Source: Neocallimastix lanati (nom. inval.) (Eukaryota > Neocallimastigomycota > Neocallimastigomycetes > Neocallimastigales > Neocallimastigaceae). Taken from it: 64,000 nt of DNA. Below the pieces are notes generated by a model. It saw nothing but the letters and a program-made list of their open reading frames with translations. It ran no database searches and was not told the origin of the DNA. Made by a program: the position numbers and the translations under genes. Each line of letters begins with the position of its first letter. The stretch's first letter is position 1. Shown piece after piece: positions 1 through 11,977 of the stretch. The DNA is taken from positions 867,001 to 931,000 of the forward strand of contig JACVTC010000040.1 in assembly GCA_016946835.1 (NCBI GenBank), written 5' to 3'.

Positions 1-2512
1 TAATAATATATTTATAATAAAATTGAATCTGTTTTTTTTTTTTTTTTTTTTTTTTATTTATTTATTTAATTTTTTTTCAAAAGTTTAAAAAAATAAATTT
101 TATAAAGATTATCCGTCTATTTCATTATATTTTATTTTTATTTTTATTTTTATTTTTTTTTTTTTTTTTAATTTCAGTAACCTTAAAATGAATTGAAAGA
201 AAGTTAAAAAAGAAAAAAAAAATTTTTTTTTTTTTTAAAGTAGATTTAATTAAATTTTAATTTTTTTTTTTTTTAAAAAATTTTTTTTCTCTCAATAAAA
301 AATAATATAAAATAAAAAAAATTAAAATATTAACATTATTATGGTTTATTTTATTTATTAATTGTTTATATATATTTTATTATTTTATTTATTTTATAAT
401 TGTAATTTTATTTTATTTCATTTTTTATACAACTAAATGTCATTATGTAACCAATTTTCAGTTAATGATTAATGAAATTCAATTAATGATTAAATTAAAA
501 TAAATATATATATTTTATATTAATATTTTATATTAATAGGATAGAATAAACAATAATAATTAATAGTTTTTTTTTTTTTTTTCTTTTTATGATAATATGA
601 CATCATAAATAACATTAATAAAAATAACAATATCTAATAATAATTATAATTAGTAATGGTGTTAATTATTTTTATTTATTGTAATAATGTATGTATGCGG
701 TGGAATCATTTTAATATCATTATTAAAAAAAAAAAAGAAAATAGCAATTTTAAAGTTTTTTTTTTTTTTTTTTATTTAATTAAATATATTTAAGCAAATA
801 TAAAATTTAAATGTTTAAGAAAACATTTAAATCTACCTAAAGAATAATATATTTATTAAATAATTTTTTTCTTTGAATTATAAACCTTTTTCTTTTCTTT
901 ATTTAAATAAAAATAAAATAAAAATTAAAATAAATTTATAATAATAAATAAATAAATAAATAAATAAAAATTGTTTATATATTTTAAAATTAAAAAAATT
1001 TAAAATTTAATTTATTTTTTTTTTTTTTAAAAAAATTAATTAAATTCTATTAAAATTAAAATTTTAATAAAAAAGAAAAATTTTTAACTTCCCTTTGATT
1101 TACTTTAATTTTTATTTTTTACTTTTTTTTTTATTTCACTTCACTCCAATTTCATTCCATTTTATTTGACCTTATTCATTTCATTTTATTTTGTTTTAAC
1201 GTTTTTAAAATTAAAAAAAAATAAAATAAAACGAATATTTATTATTATTTTAAATTTTAAATTTTCATTTATTAAATATTTAATAAATTAAAATTTTTTT
1301 AAAAAAAAATTGTTGAGTTTGCTGCATTAAAAAAAAAATAAAATAAAATAAAATAAAATAATTATAATAATAATAATAATATTATTATTATTTATATTTT
1401 AATTATGTTATTTTTATTTTTTTATATATTTATATAGAAAGTTATAATTTAAATTTATAATAAAATAAAAAACATTATAGATGACAGATAGATATAAAAT
1501 AAGATTTAATAAACATTAATAATTTAATAACAAAAATTTACATAAGAAAAAAAAAAAATATAAGAAATAAAAAAAATAAAAAATCAAAACAACAAAAAAC
1601 ATAAAAAAAACAAAACAAAACAAAAAAACTAAATAAAAAAAATAACAACAATAAAAAAAAAAGTAAAATTATTAATAGTTTTATATATCAGAAAAAAATT
1701 TCGAACTAAATCAAAGTTTTTTTTTATTTTTTTTATTTTTTTTATTTTTTATTTGTTATTATTTTAAATTTATATCCTTGAGTATATTATTAAAAATTTT
1801 TTATTTTATTTCTAATATTTATAATATTTAATGTTTGTATAAGGTACTTATTTAAATATTATTTTTTTTCTTTTTTTTTTTTTTTAAGAATTTATTTTTA
1901 AATTTTTTTTTTTTTATTTTAATTTATTTTCATCTTTTCTTTCTTTTCTTTTTCTTTTTCTTTTTTTTTTTTTTTAATTCATTCTATATTTTTTTAATTT
2001 AGTAGATAGCCTATTGAAAAAAAATATAGAAAAATTACACCAAAAAAAAAATATATAAATAATTTGTATAATAAATAGATGAATTTAAAAGAGAAAAAAG
2101 AAATCAGAAAATGATAATTAATTGAAAATAATAAATCTTAATAAAAAAATAACTAGAAAGATAACAACAATAACAATAAAAAAAAAAAAAAAAAACTAAA
2201 AATAAATATATAAATATAATTTAAATATTTACAATAAAAGATTTTAGAAAATTAATAATAATAAAAACAGTTTATTTTTATAAATTTTTATTCCTAAATT
2301 AATTTTTTTTCCTACTTTTTGATATATAATACCTAATTTTTTTTTTTTTTTGTTATTTTTGATATATTGAATATATTGAATTTATAGTAATTATTAATTC
2401 CTAACTAATATTTCATAATTTAATTATTAATAATCATAATAATTAAGAGAAAACAAATAAATAAATAAAAAGTAAAAAAAAAAAATATTATAAAAAAAAA
2501 AAAGATTCCAAA
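1..2512. other. A/T-rich gene-free flank upstream of scaffoldin-like gene 1
   Basis: Extremely A/T-rich sequence with many poly-A and poly-T runs and short AAT and AAAAT repeats. I see no reading frame with protein-like composition on either strand and no RNA gene. The promoter of the gene starting at 2513 must lie at the right end, but no distinct element can be picked out of the background. Confidence 0.7.
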
Positions 2513-5500
2513 ATGATTCTAAAGAAAATGTAACTATGAATTTTTCATATATATAATTATTTTTTTCATAATTTTTTTTTATAACTTATATTTATATATA
2601 ATAATTGATTATATAATATTTCATAATAAAATATTAATGATTATTATTTATAATATTTATTTATTATATATATATATATATATACGAATTATATAAAAAA
2701 TATAAAATTAAAAATCTACATTATATTATTATAATTATATATGTATGACAATATAAAATGGAACATGTAAATAAAATAAAAATAACAAAAACCAAAAAAA
2801 ATTAAAAATCAATATAATACTAAAAAAAACAAACAAAAAATATGAAATAAAATATTAAAAAAAATCAATAATAAAAATCAATAATAAAAATCAATAATAA
2901 AAAATCAATAATAAAAAATCAATAATAAAAAATCAATAATAAAAAATCAATAATAAAAAATCAATAATAAAAAATCAATAATAAAAAATCAATAATAAAA
3001 AATCAATAATAAAAAATCAATAATAAAAAATCAATAATAAAAAATCAATAATAAAAAATCAATAATAAAAAATCAATAATAAAAAATCAATAATAAAAAA
3101 TCAATAATAAAAAATCAATAATAAAAAATCAATAATAAAAAATCAATAATAAAAAATCAATAATAAAAAATCAATAATAAAAAATCAATAATAAAAAATC
3201 AATAATAAAAAATCAATAATAAAAAATCAATAATAAAAAATCAATAATAAAAAATCAATAATAAAAAATCAATAATAAAAAATCAATAATAAAAAATCAA
3301 TAATAAAAAATCAATAATAAAAAATCAATAATAAAAAATCAATAATAAAAAATCAATAATAAAAAATCAATAATAAAAAATCAATAATAAAAAATCAATA
3401 ATAAAAAATCAATAATAAAAAATCAATAATAAAAAATCAATAATAAAAATTATTAAAAAAAAAAAATTAAAACAGAAAAAGGTCCCTTTTTCTTATATGT
3501 TTAAGCCTTGCCTATATGAAATTTGTGAATGCCAGTGCTGCTGCATTACAAGAATGTACTCCAGATACTAATACTCCCCCTAATACCCCTGTTTTAGGTT
3601 ATTGTCTTGATGGTAGTATAATTAAAAAAGTTACTACTATGGGAACTGCTGGTTCTGCAGCATTTGGTAAAGGTGGATTACCTTCTGGAAATGTTTTCTT
3701 TAATACCAATGCTCTTATATCTTCAGGAACAGCAAATGGTTTTGGATATTCATGTGGTGCTTCAGGATGTACTCCAATTATAGAGGAATCTACATATTAT
3801 AATTCACAAGCTAAAACTTTATCATGTGCCTATTTAAAATGTGATACGTCTTCATCTTGTACATGCGCAGTTGGTGGACCAAATCAATCCTATTTTGATA
3901 ATTTTACTAAAAAAGTTATCAATTGTTCCAGTAGTAAATGTACTCTTAGTACAGTTGCTGGTTATTATATTGATTATGGTAGTGAAAATAGCAATCAATA
4001 TAAAAATCTTATAACATGTAGTGATAATAAATGTAATTCAGAACCAGTTAATGCTAGTGAGACACAATTCTATTTAAATGCTGGCTTAAATAAATCTTCA
4101 TATCCTATTATATATTTTGATACATCAAATTTCTTATCAGCTATTGCATCATCAGATACTAGTAAGGTATTTGTGGATACCGCCACAAAATCTGGGGATA
4201 ATTATAAAAATATTATTGTCTGTTCCTCCACAACAAAATGTTCCTCCGTCACCTACGAATCCGGTATATTTTTAAATGGTGATCAAGAGATATTAGGTAC
4301 TTCTTCACAAAATAAAGCAAATCTTCTCATTGAATGTTCTTCTACTGGATGTAGTGTAAAGAAAGTCGAGGACGAGACAGGCGATAATTCAGATAATTTA
4401 TATTATGTTGATGGACTTTCTTCAAAGCTGATTCAATGTGTAGTTGATAGTGGTAGTTCTTCTATAACATGCTCTATTTATACTGGTACTACTGCTGGTA
4501 AATATTATCTTGATTACGCTTCACCTTCATCATCAAATAAATGTAGTGATGCAAATGCACCAGGTGTATTTGGACCCACTGATGGTACCAATAGTGCTAA
4601 AGGATTTTGTAGTTTAAATATTATATCATGTGATAAATCTCAATTGTGTACCTCTAAAATCATTTCTACTAACAGTCAATATATCGATGGTGACAAAGAT
4701 ACAAATCTTCTTATGTGTGCCTCATTTGAAGATGATTTCTTCTGCACGTCTGTACAAGCTTCAAGTTTAACTTATTATTATATTAACACTGGTAATACTA
4801 GTAAATATCCATTATTATATTGTGGTGTAGATGCTTCGACTACAAAATGTATTGGAAGGGAAGCTTCTACAAATGGTTATTATTTGACAGATAGTACTAT
4901 ACCAACTGAATATGGTCAAAATTATGTTGGCTACTTTATTAGTTGCTCTAGTACCACTAAATGTGATCTATCCACAGATTTAGCTAATAAAGGTTATTAT
5001 TTGAATGCAGCCCCTAACGATAATTCTATGGCATTAATTTATTATGATTCCGATGATAATTTAATGAGAGAAGAACCCGCCGAAGGCGATTCCTACTATT
5101 TGGATGCTTCCTCCCTCATGACCAATGAATACGCTAATTTAATTTATTGTGAAACTTCAAAGAAATGTGAATCCCTTGATCCTAATGACGGTTATTACAT
5201 TAACGCTGCTGGAGATGACACAGATGAACTGTACGATAGAGTGATCAAGTGTGATAAAACCGGCTGTGATATCAGTGACAGAGTTCAAAGTTGTGTCGTT
5301 GAAACCGGTGATGTCGTCTTAAAACCCGGTAATTACTGTTTCCAAAAGGTAATTGGTGACGAACAAAATGACTTAAACTTTGTTCTCAGTGAATTTACCA
5401 TTACCAAGGATAGCATTGAACCCTCAAACCAAAATATTACGTATATTAGCAGTGGCGCTAATTATCATTATGTAACAGTTACCTCTGGTAATTTCCCTGG

Positions 5501-8465
5501 AGTTACGGGTACCTTGACTACTCTTTTCGAAGTGAAGTCCAATTCTATCTCGAGAGTGGTTGGTAACGGTTTGTACATCATTAATCCTAAAAATGAAAGA
5601 GTTGAATCCGTCAGCGGCTCTATTGACATCAGTAAGTCCTACGCAATGTATACTTGTTCCTCTTCCTCTGAACTCTGTACCAAGGTAAGTTCATGTAAAA
5701 GTGGAACCTACTCCTTTGATGAAATCAACAACAAAGGTTACCAATGTGTCGGTTCAGAGATATCACCTATTGATACGGCCGGATATTATTTAGATAGCAG
5801 CTATGTTGTCAATCGAAGCCTCACTCCAGGAGTCTTGAAATGTGAAGAAAATGGAAACTGTGTCCGCTACACTCCAAAGAATACCTACTTCCTTAATGCT
5901 GGTATGGATAATACCTCTAAAGCTTTAATTTATTGCTCCAGCAGTTCCTGTAAGACTCAGGAAGCCTCCATCGGTTACTACCGTGCCGAATTTGGACAAT
6001 CAGGTGTCATCGTTTGTACCTCATCAACACAATGCAAGATCTCTTCCCTTCGTTACAACTATTACCTCAATAACGGCGAAGATAAATCGAGTAAACCTAT
6101 CATTGCATGTAAGAAGAATGTCAATTGTAGTACTGTGAATGGCTATGTCGGTTACTACCTCATCCAAGAAAATGGCAGTCTCTTAATTAATTGTAAGATG
6201 GCCTCCACTTGTGAAGTAGAAGAAGGATCCGTGGGTTACTACTATAACTCTGCGAATAACTATCATTCCAATGAAATTGAAACAGTTATCAAATGTTACA
6301 CTTCTTCCTACACCGGAAACATTGTTTGTACCACCGAAAAGAAGAATGAAGGATACTACCTTTCCGGAAGCGGTAATAATATTTTGGTGGATTGTATAGG
6401 AAGTAAGTGTAAAACAATTGAGGTAGAAAATGGTATCTTCCGTTCTGCAGCCAGTATTAAGACCTCCGTAAAGAACGTCATTTCTCATGGTAGAGATATG
6501 AGTGAGGAAATGGAAGTTCTTCAAGAAGAGAGAGAGGATACCACCGTCGTAGATCACGAGGGAAGATATAATGATAAGAAGGAGATGCTTAATAAGGAAA
6601 GTAACGTGATGTTGAAGTTGAATGAACAGAGATTAATTGGTAGAGCCCAAAACAGCAATGAACCCGCCTCCACCCTCATCATTTGTAGTGGTTCCGTCTG
6701 TAATGAATTAACCGCTGAGGAATTAACCTTAATTCCAATTTGTACCTACAATAATGAAATGTGTTACCTTGATAATTCCAACAATATGAATAATTCGCAA
6801 AACAAAATTATTACAAGCGTTAGCGCCGGTGACTTCTGTACCGATATGAATCGTTCCACCCTCTATTTCGCTACGGAAACCATTGTCGAATATAACGATG
6901 TCATCTCCGGTGTCCTCTCCACCTCTAAGACCGTAACCAAGAATTGTATTAAGGCCTCTGCTCAATACAATAATAGCTACTTCACCGTAGGAAACACCAT
7001 TTACAAGGTGAACGATGGCTTAATTATGGAAATTCATGAAAAGGGATACTACTTCATCAATATCAGTAAGAATATTCTTGTATACGGCACCGAAATTAAG
7101 GATTACAACAACAGCAGTGTTCTCCTCTACAAGTGTGATGGCGTCAGCTGCCGTATTATGGATAAGCCTACGAGTGATACCTACTACACCGATGTCACCA
7201 AGCGTATTCTCAAGTATTCCGTGGAGGATGGTAAATATTCCTTCATTAATAAGAAGGAAAACATCTGTACCTTCGCCGATAATACCTGTACGCCAAAGTA
7301 TGATATTGAAGAAAACGATTTCTGTATTACTGCTGAAGGATATATCGTAGTTGCTGGAGAGAAGATCAAGTCAAGAGAAACTGGTAAATGCTTTATGAGT
7401 TCCTCGATCTCTGAAAATGTTTTGGCCTACTCGTACAATTCTGTACTTTACCTTTTGAATAGTAATGCAGCTAAGCAAGTGACCACCAGCGGTTATTACT
7501 TTGCTGAAAACAACTATTACAACAGTGCCGAATATAAATCCTTCAATACAACGACCGCCGGTATTACCCTTTACGGATGTAACAATGATATCTGTCAAAT
7601 CTACGAACCACAACCAGATGTCTACTACTTTGACATGATCACCAACTATTTGATTCAAAAGAAGGGAAAAGTTTGGGTATCACCAATCAAGGTCGGATAC
7701 ATTAACGTTTCCATTAATCCAGAGGAAGTCTACATCTACAGCTACACCATGACCGACAGTAAGGAACTCTTATTAACAAAAACAACTGAAGATGGCTGGT
7801 ACTACACCATTGATAATAAGATGTACCAATGCTGGAGTAAGATTAAGACATGTAAGGAAATTGACGACACCGCGTATGTCTTCACGAACAGTAATGAGGT
7901 GTACTACTGTGTGGTCGATAGTGAAGGCGAACCCACCGAATGTTTCAAGCGTACCTGTAATGTTGGAGAAATCTATTACATGAAGGACAACTATTACAGA
8001 TGTACAGCAGGTTCGTATTTGGAACTTGTTAGATCGAGACATTGTGATCATGATGAGGTTGTCGTTGTCAACTTCCCATTGATCTATTCGGATTCCTTAC
8101 CAATCAACATTTACAACACAATTTCAGATATTGCCAGAAATAATCATCATGTTCCAACCCAGAAGTTGAGTCGTAGCTCATTGGAAACCATTCAAGGTGT
8201 CTTCACCAACTGTACCTACAATGCCTATGATGAATATGCCACCTATGATCAAGTCTGTATTCAAAACTATGTAAAGTTGAATAAGGATAATGAACCCGAT
8301 ATTTGTTCCGTCAAACTTCTCGGTTACACCTACTGTACCGTCGAGGATGGCGATGATCCAAATAAGTGTAATCCAAGTTCTGCTGTAAGTCTTAAGAACC
8401 TTACTCAATGGAGTGTTATAAAGATGGCCATTGCAGTACTTGCCATAATTTTAATTGCATTTTAG
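2513..8465 (+). CDS. Scaffoldin-like secreted Cys-rich GYY-repeat protein, gene 1 (intact)
   Basis: Two exons: 2513-2529 (17 nt) and 3476-8465, with a GTAACT...ACAG intron between, giving 1668 aa. The joined N-terminus is Met plus two lysines and then a hydrophobic run, a clear signal peptide. The body holds about 28 Cys pairs (C-x4-8-C), each followed by a GYY or YYLN/YYID element, in units of roughly 25-35 residues. This resembles the repeats of gut-fungal cellulosome scaffoldins (ScaA type), which bind dockerin-bearing enzymes. A charged Cys-free segment lies at 6480-6652. A conserved module at 8035-8400 precedes a hydrophobic C-terminus (AIAVLAIILIAF) with a small-residue SSA stretch before it, typical of a GPI or membrane anchor. 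The ATG at 3516 is internal; the 5' exon is chosen because genes 2 and 3 have the same arrangement. An alternative acceptor at 3481 would drop two residues. Scaffoldin function is inferred. Confidence 0.78.
2530..3475 (+). other. Intron 1 of gene 1
   Basis: Starts GTAACT and ends ACAG, phase 2. Removing it fuses the 17-nt exon in frame to the hydrophobic stretch encoded just upstream of 3516. At 946 bp it is long for this window (other introns here are 150-550 bp), mostly because of the internal minisatellite. Confidence 0.7.
2865..3450. repeat. 14-bp minisatellite inside intron 1 of gene 1
   Basis: About 40 head-to-tail copies of TCAATAATAAAAAA. The first few units are 13 bp (one A fewer) and the rest are nearly identical. 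The array fills more than half of the intron and stops about 25 bp before the acceptor. Confidence 0.93.
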
Positions 8466-9151
8466 GAAATAATATAAATAAATTAGAAAACAAAAAAAAA
8501 ATTATTTTTTTTTTTATTTTTCATATAATATAAAAAAAAGAAAAAAAAAAAAAAAAGGGAAAAAAATTATAAATAATTTTTTTTTATTACATTAAGATTT
8601 ATATTACATATAAAAGAAATATATTAGATAATATTAGATAAAAATAAAAATACATTAAGATATATGATAAATATAATATAAAAATTAAAAAAAAAAAAAA
8701 AAAAAAACATCAGAAAAAAGTAGAAAAGGATTATATTCTTTTTTTTTTTTTTAAAAAAAAAAATTTTATTTAGTTTTAGTTAAATTTTTTCAATAAAAAA
8801 AAATTACATTTAGTTATTATAATAAATATATATATATGTATATATTGTTTAATAAAAAAACAAGTCATTATAACTAAAAAAAAATAAAAAATAAAAAAAT
8901 AAATAAAATTAAATAAAAAAAAATTAATATATCTAATTACAATAAGATTATTATTAAAAAAAAAGAAGAGGAAGGATAAAATGATTAAAAAAATTTTTTT
9001 TTTAAATAGTATTCTTTTTCTTTTTATTTTAGTCTTTTCAGATTCATATATTTTGTAGTTTTAATTTCTTTCTTTTTTTAAATAGGGTTTTTATTTCCTT
9101 TTTTCTTTTTATTAAAAAAAAAAGTTTATGATCATTTTTGTTATTTTATTT
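8466..9151. other. 3' flank of gene 1 with shared TTACATTAAGA motif
   Basis: A/T-rich, non-coding. TTACATTAAGA at 8587-8597 lies about 120 nt after the stop, and the same 11-mer follows the stops of genes 2 (32776) and 3 (46697). It may be part of the 3' UTR or polyadenylation region. Poly-A/T runs fill the rest, and no reading frame is visible. Confidence 0.5.
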
Positions 9152-9830
9152 TCTGAATAATGAGTGTGTAAATATATATGTGACGTGGTACCGATTATAT
9201 TGCTTCCTTCTTAGTACATTATTGATATAAATTATAAAAAGGAATAAAATATTTTGTTTAAGAACCAAATCATTTCGGGTGATAATTCAAAAAACGCCCA
9301 TTCTTTGATGCGATCTGCGGCTCTCTTTACAGAAATTATACCTCGGGCTAGTACTCGACAAGGATTAGCTCATTCTGACAGTAATAAAGCACAAATTAAT
9401 TCAAGAGCGTCAATTAGGTTCAATTTTTTTTTTGGGGGAGGTTCAATTGATTCAAATTTACAGAAAGATTTCTACTAAATTAAATATATATATATATAGA
9501 ATAAATCAAATAATAAAAAAATAAAAAAAAAAAAAAAAAGATTCCAAAATGATTCTAAAGAGAAGAAAATAAAAAGGTAAAAAGGAAATTCTTTTTTTTT
9601 TTTTATGTTTGAGTCCTGTCAATAATGAAATTTGTAAATGCTCAAAGAGATAATTCGGGTACTATTACTACTACTACTACTACTACTACTATATTCTGGA
9701 AGTGAGGTTCATTGCCTACGAACTTTTTTTTTTCTTTTTATTTTTCTTATTAATTTATTTATACCCTTTATTTTGAATATTAACTTTTTTTTTTATTTAT
9801 TTCACATTACTATATAAAAAAAATTATTCT
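9152..9830. repeat. Dispersed repeat, copy 1 (in two blocks)
   Basis: Blocks 9152-9480 and 9695-9830 match 33607-33945 and 34058-34185. The best-conserved core (GATGCGATCTGCGGCTCTCT) is far more GC-rich than the surroundings. Both copies lie 0.7-0.9 kb downstream of a scaffoldin-like gene, so the repeat may have been duplicated with the gene. Between the blocks, copy 1 carries the scaffoldin 5' relic at 9540-9690. A 74-codon open frame at 9254-9478 is broken by indels in copy 2, so coding is unlikely. Class unknown; an LTR or SINE remnant is possible. Confidence 0.7.
9540..9690 (+). pseudogene. 5'-end relic of a scaffoldin-like gene
   Basis: GATTCCAAAATGATTCTAAAG at 9540-9560 copies the 5' leader and first exon of gene 1. 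About 60 bp later, a stretch at 9604-9645 matches the signal-peptide end of gene 1 exon 2 (MKFVNA is still readable). Intron 1 is almost absent: the two exon pieces are about 45 bp apart instead of 946. The homology then runs into an (ACT)n tract and stops. It sits inside the dispersed repeat, and no ORF continues from it. Confidence 0.75.
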
Positions 9831-10419
9831 TGTAATTAATAAATGAAAAAATAAATAAAGTGTTTAAGTTTGCACTACTTGCAACTTTAAACAACAACAA
9901 CAAAAAAAAAAAATAAAAAAGACTAATTTCGATTTCAGGGGGGGGGAAAGAAAGTGTTTTATTAATAATAAATAATATCTTTTCAATCATCATCGAAAGA
10001 GTTTTCTTTCCTGATATTTTTTATTTATATTTTTATTTTTATAGGGTGGGAGAGGGAATGATGGTAATTTCTTTTACTAAAATGTCAAATTCCTTTATAC
10101 TGTGATTGTGATTGAGGGATTTTTTTAGAGTAAGGTCCATTGGCTGTACCAGGTACCGACATGGTCTAAACAATAAGGTAAAAAAAAAAATCTGATATGG
10201 ATTCGAAATGATCATTTTTATTCATACGAAGTGGAGGTATCATCGGAGGATGAATGGGAAAGAGTTAGAGACCATTTTGTCCTTGAAACTCATAACGTAA
10301 TTTTTTTTTTTTAAATTTTAATGTAAAAAATTTCTCATGTATTTTATTTTTATGTATATCTTTTTTTTTTCAATAACATAATTAAACAAAGTTAATTCCT
10401 AGTCTAATATATATATACA

Positions 10420-10652
10420 TAATTTTTATTTTTATTTTTTTTTATTTTTATTTTTATTTTTTTTATTTTTATTTTTATTTTTTTTATTTTTATTTTTATT
10501 TTTATTTTTTTTTATTTTTATTTTTATTTTTTTTTATTTTTATTTTTATTTTTTTTTATTTTTATTTTTATTTTTTTTTATTTTTATTTTTATTTTTATT
10601 TTTTTTTATTTTTATTTTTATTTTTTTTTATTTTTATTTTTATTTTTTATTT
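10420..10652. repeat. ATTTTT-type tandem repeat
   Basis: Alternating TATTTTTATTTTT and poly-T units repeat along about 230 bp with near-regular periodicity. It is simple-sequence DNA with no coding content. Confidence 0.85.
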
Positions 10653-11165
10653 CGAAAATGATAAATTAAAAAAATAATAGTATATATAAATATATAAAAA
10701 AAAATTTAAAAAAAAAAAAATAATAATTTATAATGAAAACAATAGAAATAAGAAAAATTTTTTTAAAAAAAAAAAAAAATTATATAAAAATATTTATATG
10801 TATGAATATATAAAATATATTTAAAATAATTTAATAATTACCATAAAAAAAATAGAAAAAAAAAACACACACACACAACTCTATAAAAAAAAAAGCAAAT
10901 AATTTAAATAATAAAAGTTTTATTTTATTTTTTTTTCATTTATTTATTATTATTATTTTTTTTTTTTTGGATACACAATATTTTTTTTTTATTGATATGC
11001 AATACCTTTTTTTTTCTCCTATTACTTTTGTTTTTTATTTCATATTTATGGTGGTATTCACCGAAAGACCTGTAGATATTGTGAAAATAATAAAATGTAC
11101 TATCCCCCGCCAAATATGTAAGTGGTGAAGGTATCAGGATCTGAAATAAAAATGTACTAAAAAAA

Positions 11166-11382
<217 letters not shown>

Positions 11383-11526
11383 TTAAATGAATGACAGCTT
11401 TTAATGATTTACTTTGTGATGTATTAAAAAATACTAAAAATAAGCAATATTAAACCAAGTAAATTTAAAAAAGAACTAGAGAAATTTGCACCACAATTTT
11501 GTGGATATGAGTATGATTAAAAGTCG

Positions 11527-11640
<114 letters not shown>

Positions 11641-11850
11641 TATTTATTTTTTATTTTTAATTTTTTATTTTTTATTTTTTATTTTTTATTTTTTAATCTT
11701 TATTATTTTTTTTTCCAATAGAAGAATCAACCAATGCTACTAAGAATTTTTTTTATCTTTATTTTTATTTTTATTTTTATTTTTTTTTAATAAAATAGTG
11801 AAATAAAAAAAATCCTGACACAAGTAAATTAATTTAAATCATTTATACTC

Positions 11851-11896
11851 TATTCCATTACACGCCTACCCTGGTTGGTAGGCGTGTAATGGAATA
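11851..11896. repeat. Perfect 20-bp inverted repeat with 6-nt loop
   Basis: TATTCCATTACACGCCTACC at 11851-11870 is followed by a 6-nt loop (CTGGTT) and its exact reverse complement at 11877-11896. It lies at the left edge of scaffoldin relic A and is much less A/T-rich than the background, so a chance origin is unlikely. Confidence 0.95.
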
Positions 11897-11943
11897 TATA
11901 TGTAAGGTAAATATTATCTTGATGATGGTTTCACCATGGTCAT

Positions 11944-11977
<34 letters not shown>

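Noticed and set aside
6183-6557. 124-codon minus-strand open frame opposite gene 1 (and similar ones at 6729-6965, 7371-7658, 7773-8051, 8178-8408, 29813-30082)
   Set aside because: They are mirror frames of the GC-richer coding sequence of genes 1 and 2, with no family resemblance and no separate start context.
9254-9478. 74-codon + frame in the dispersed repeat (core SLMRSAALFTEI)
   Set aside because: The second copy at 33.8 kb keeps the DNA similarity but breaks the frame with indels, so the conserved thing is not a protein.
11041-11135. Transposase zinc-ribbon (HRKTCRYCENN)
   Set aside because: Only one Cys pair and about 25 codons; no catalytic DDE region around it.
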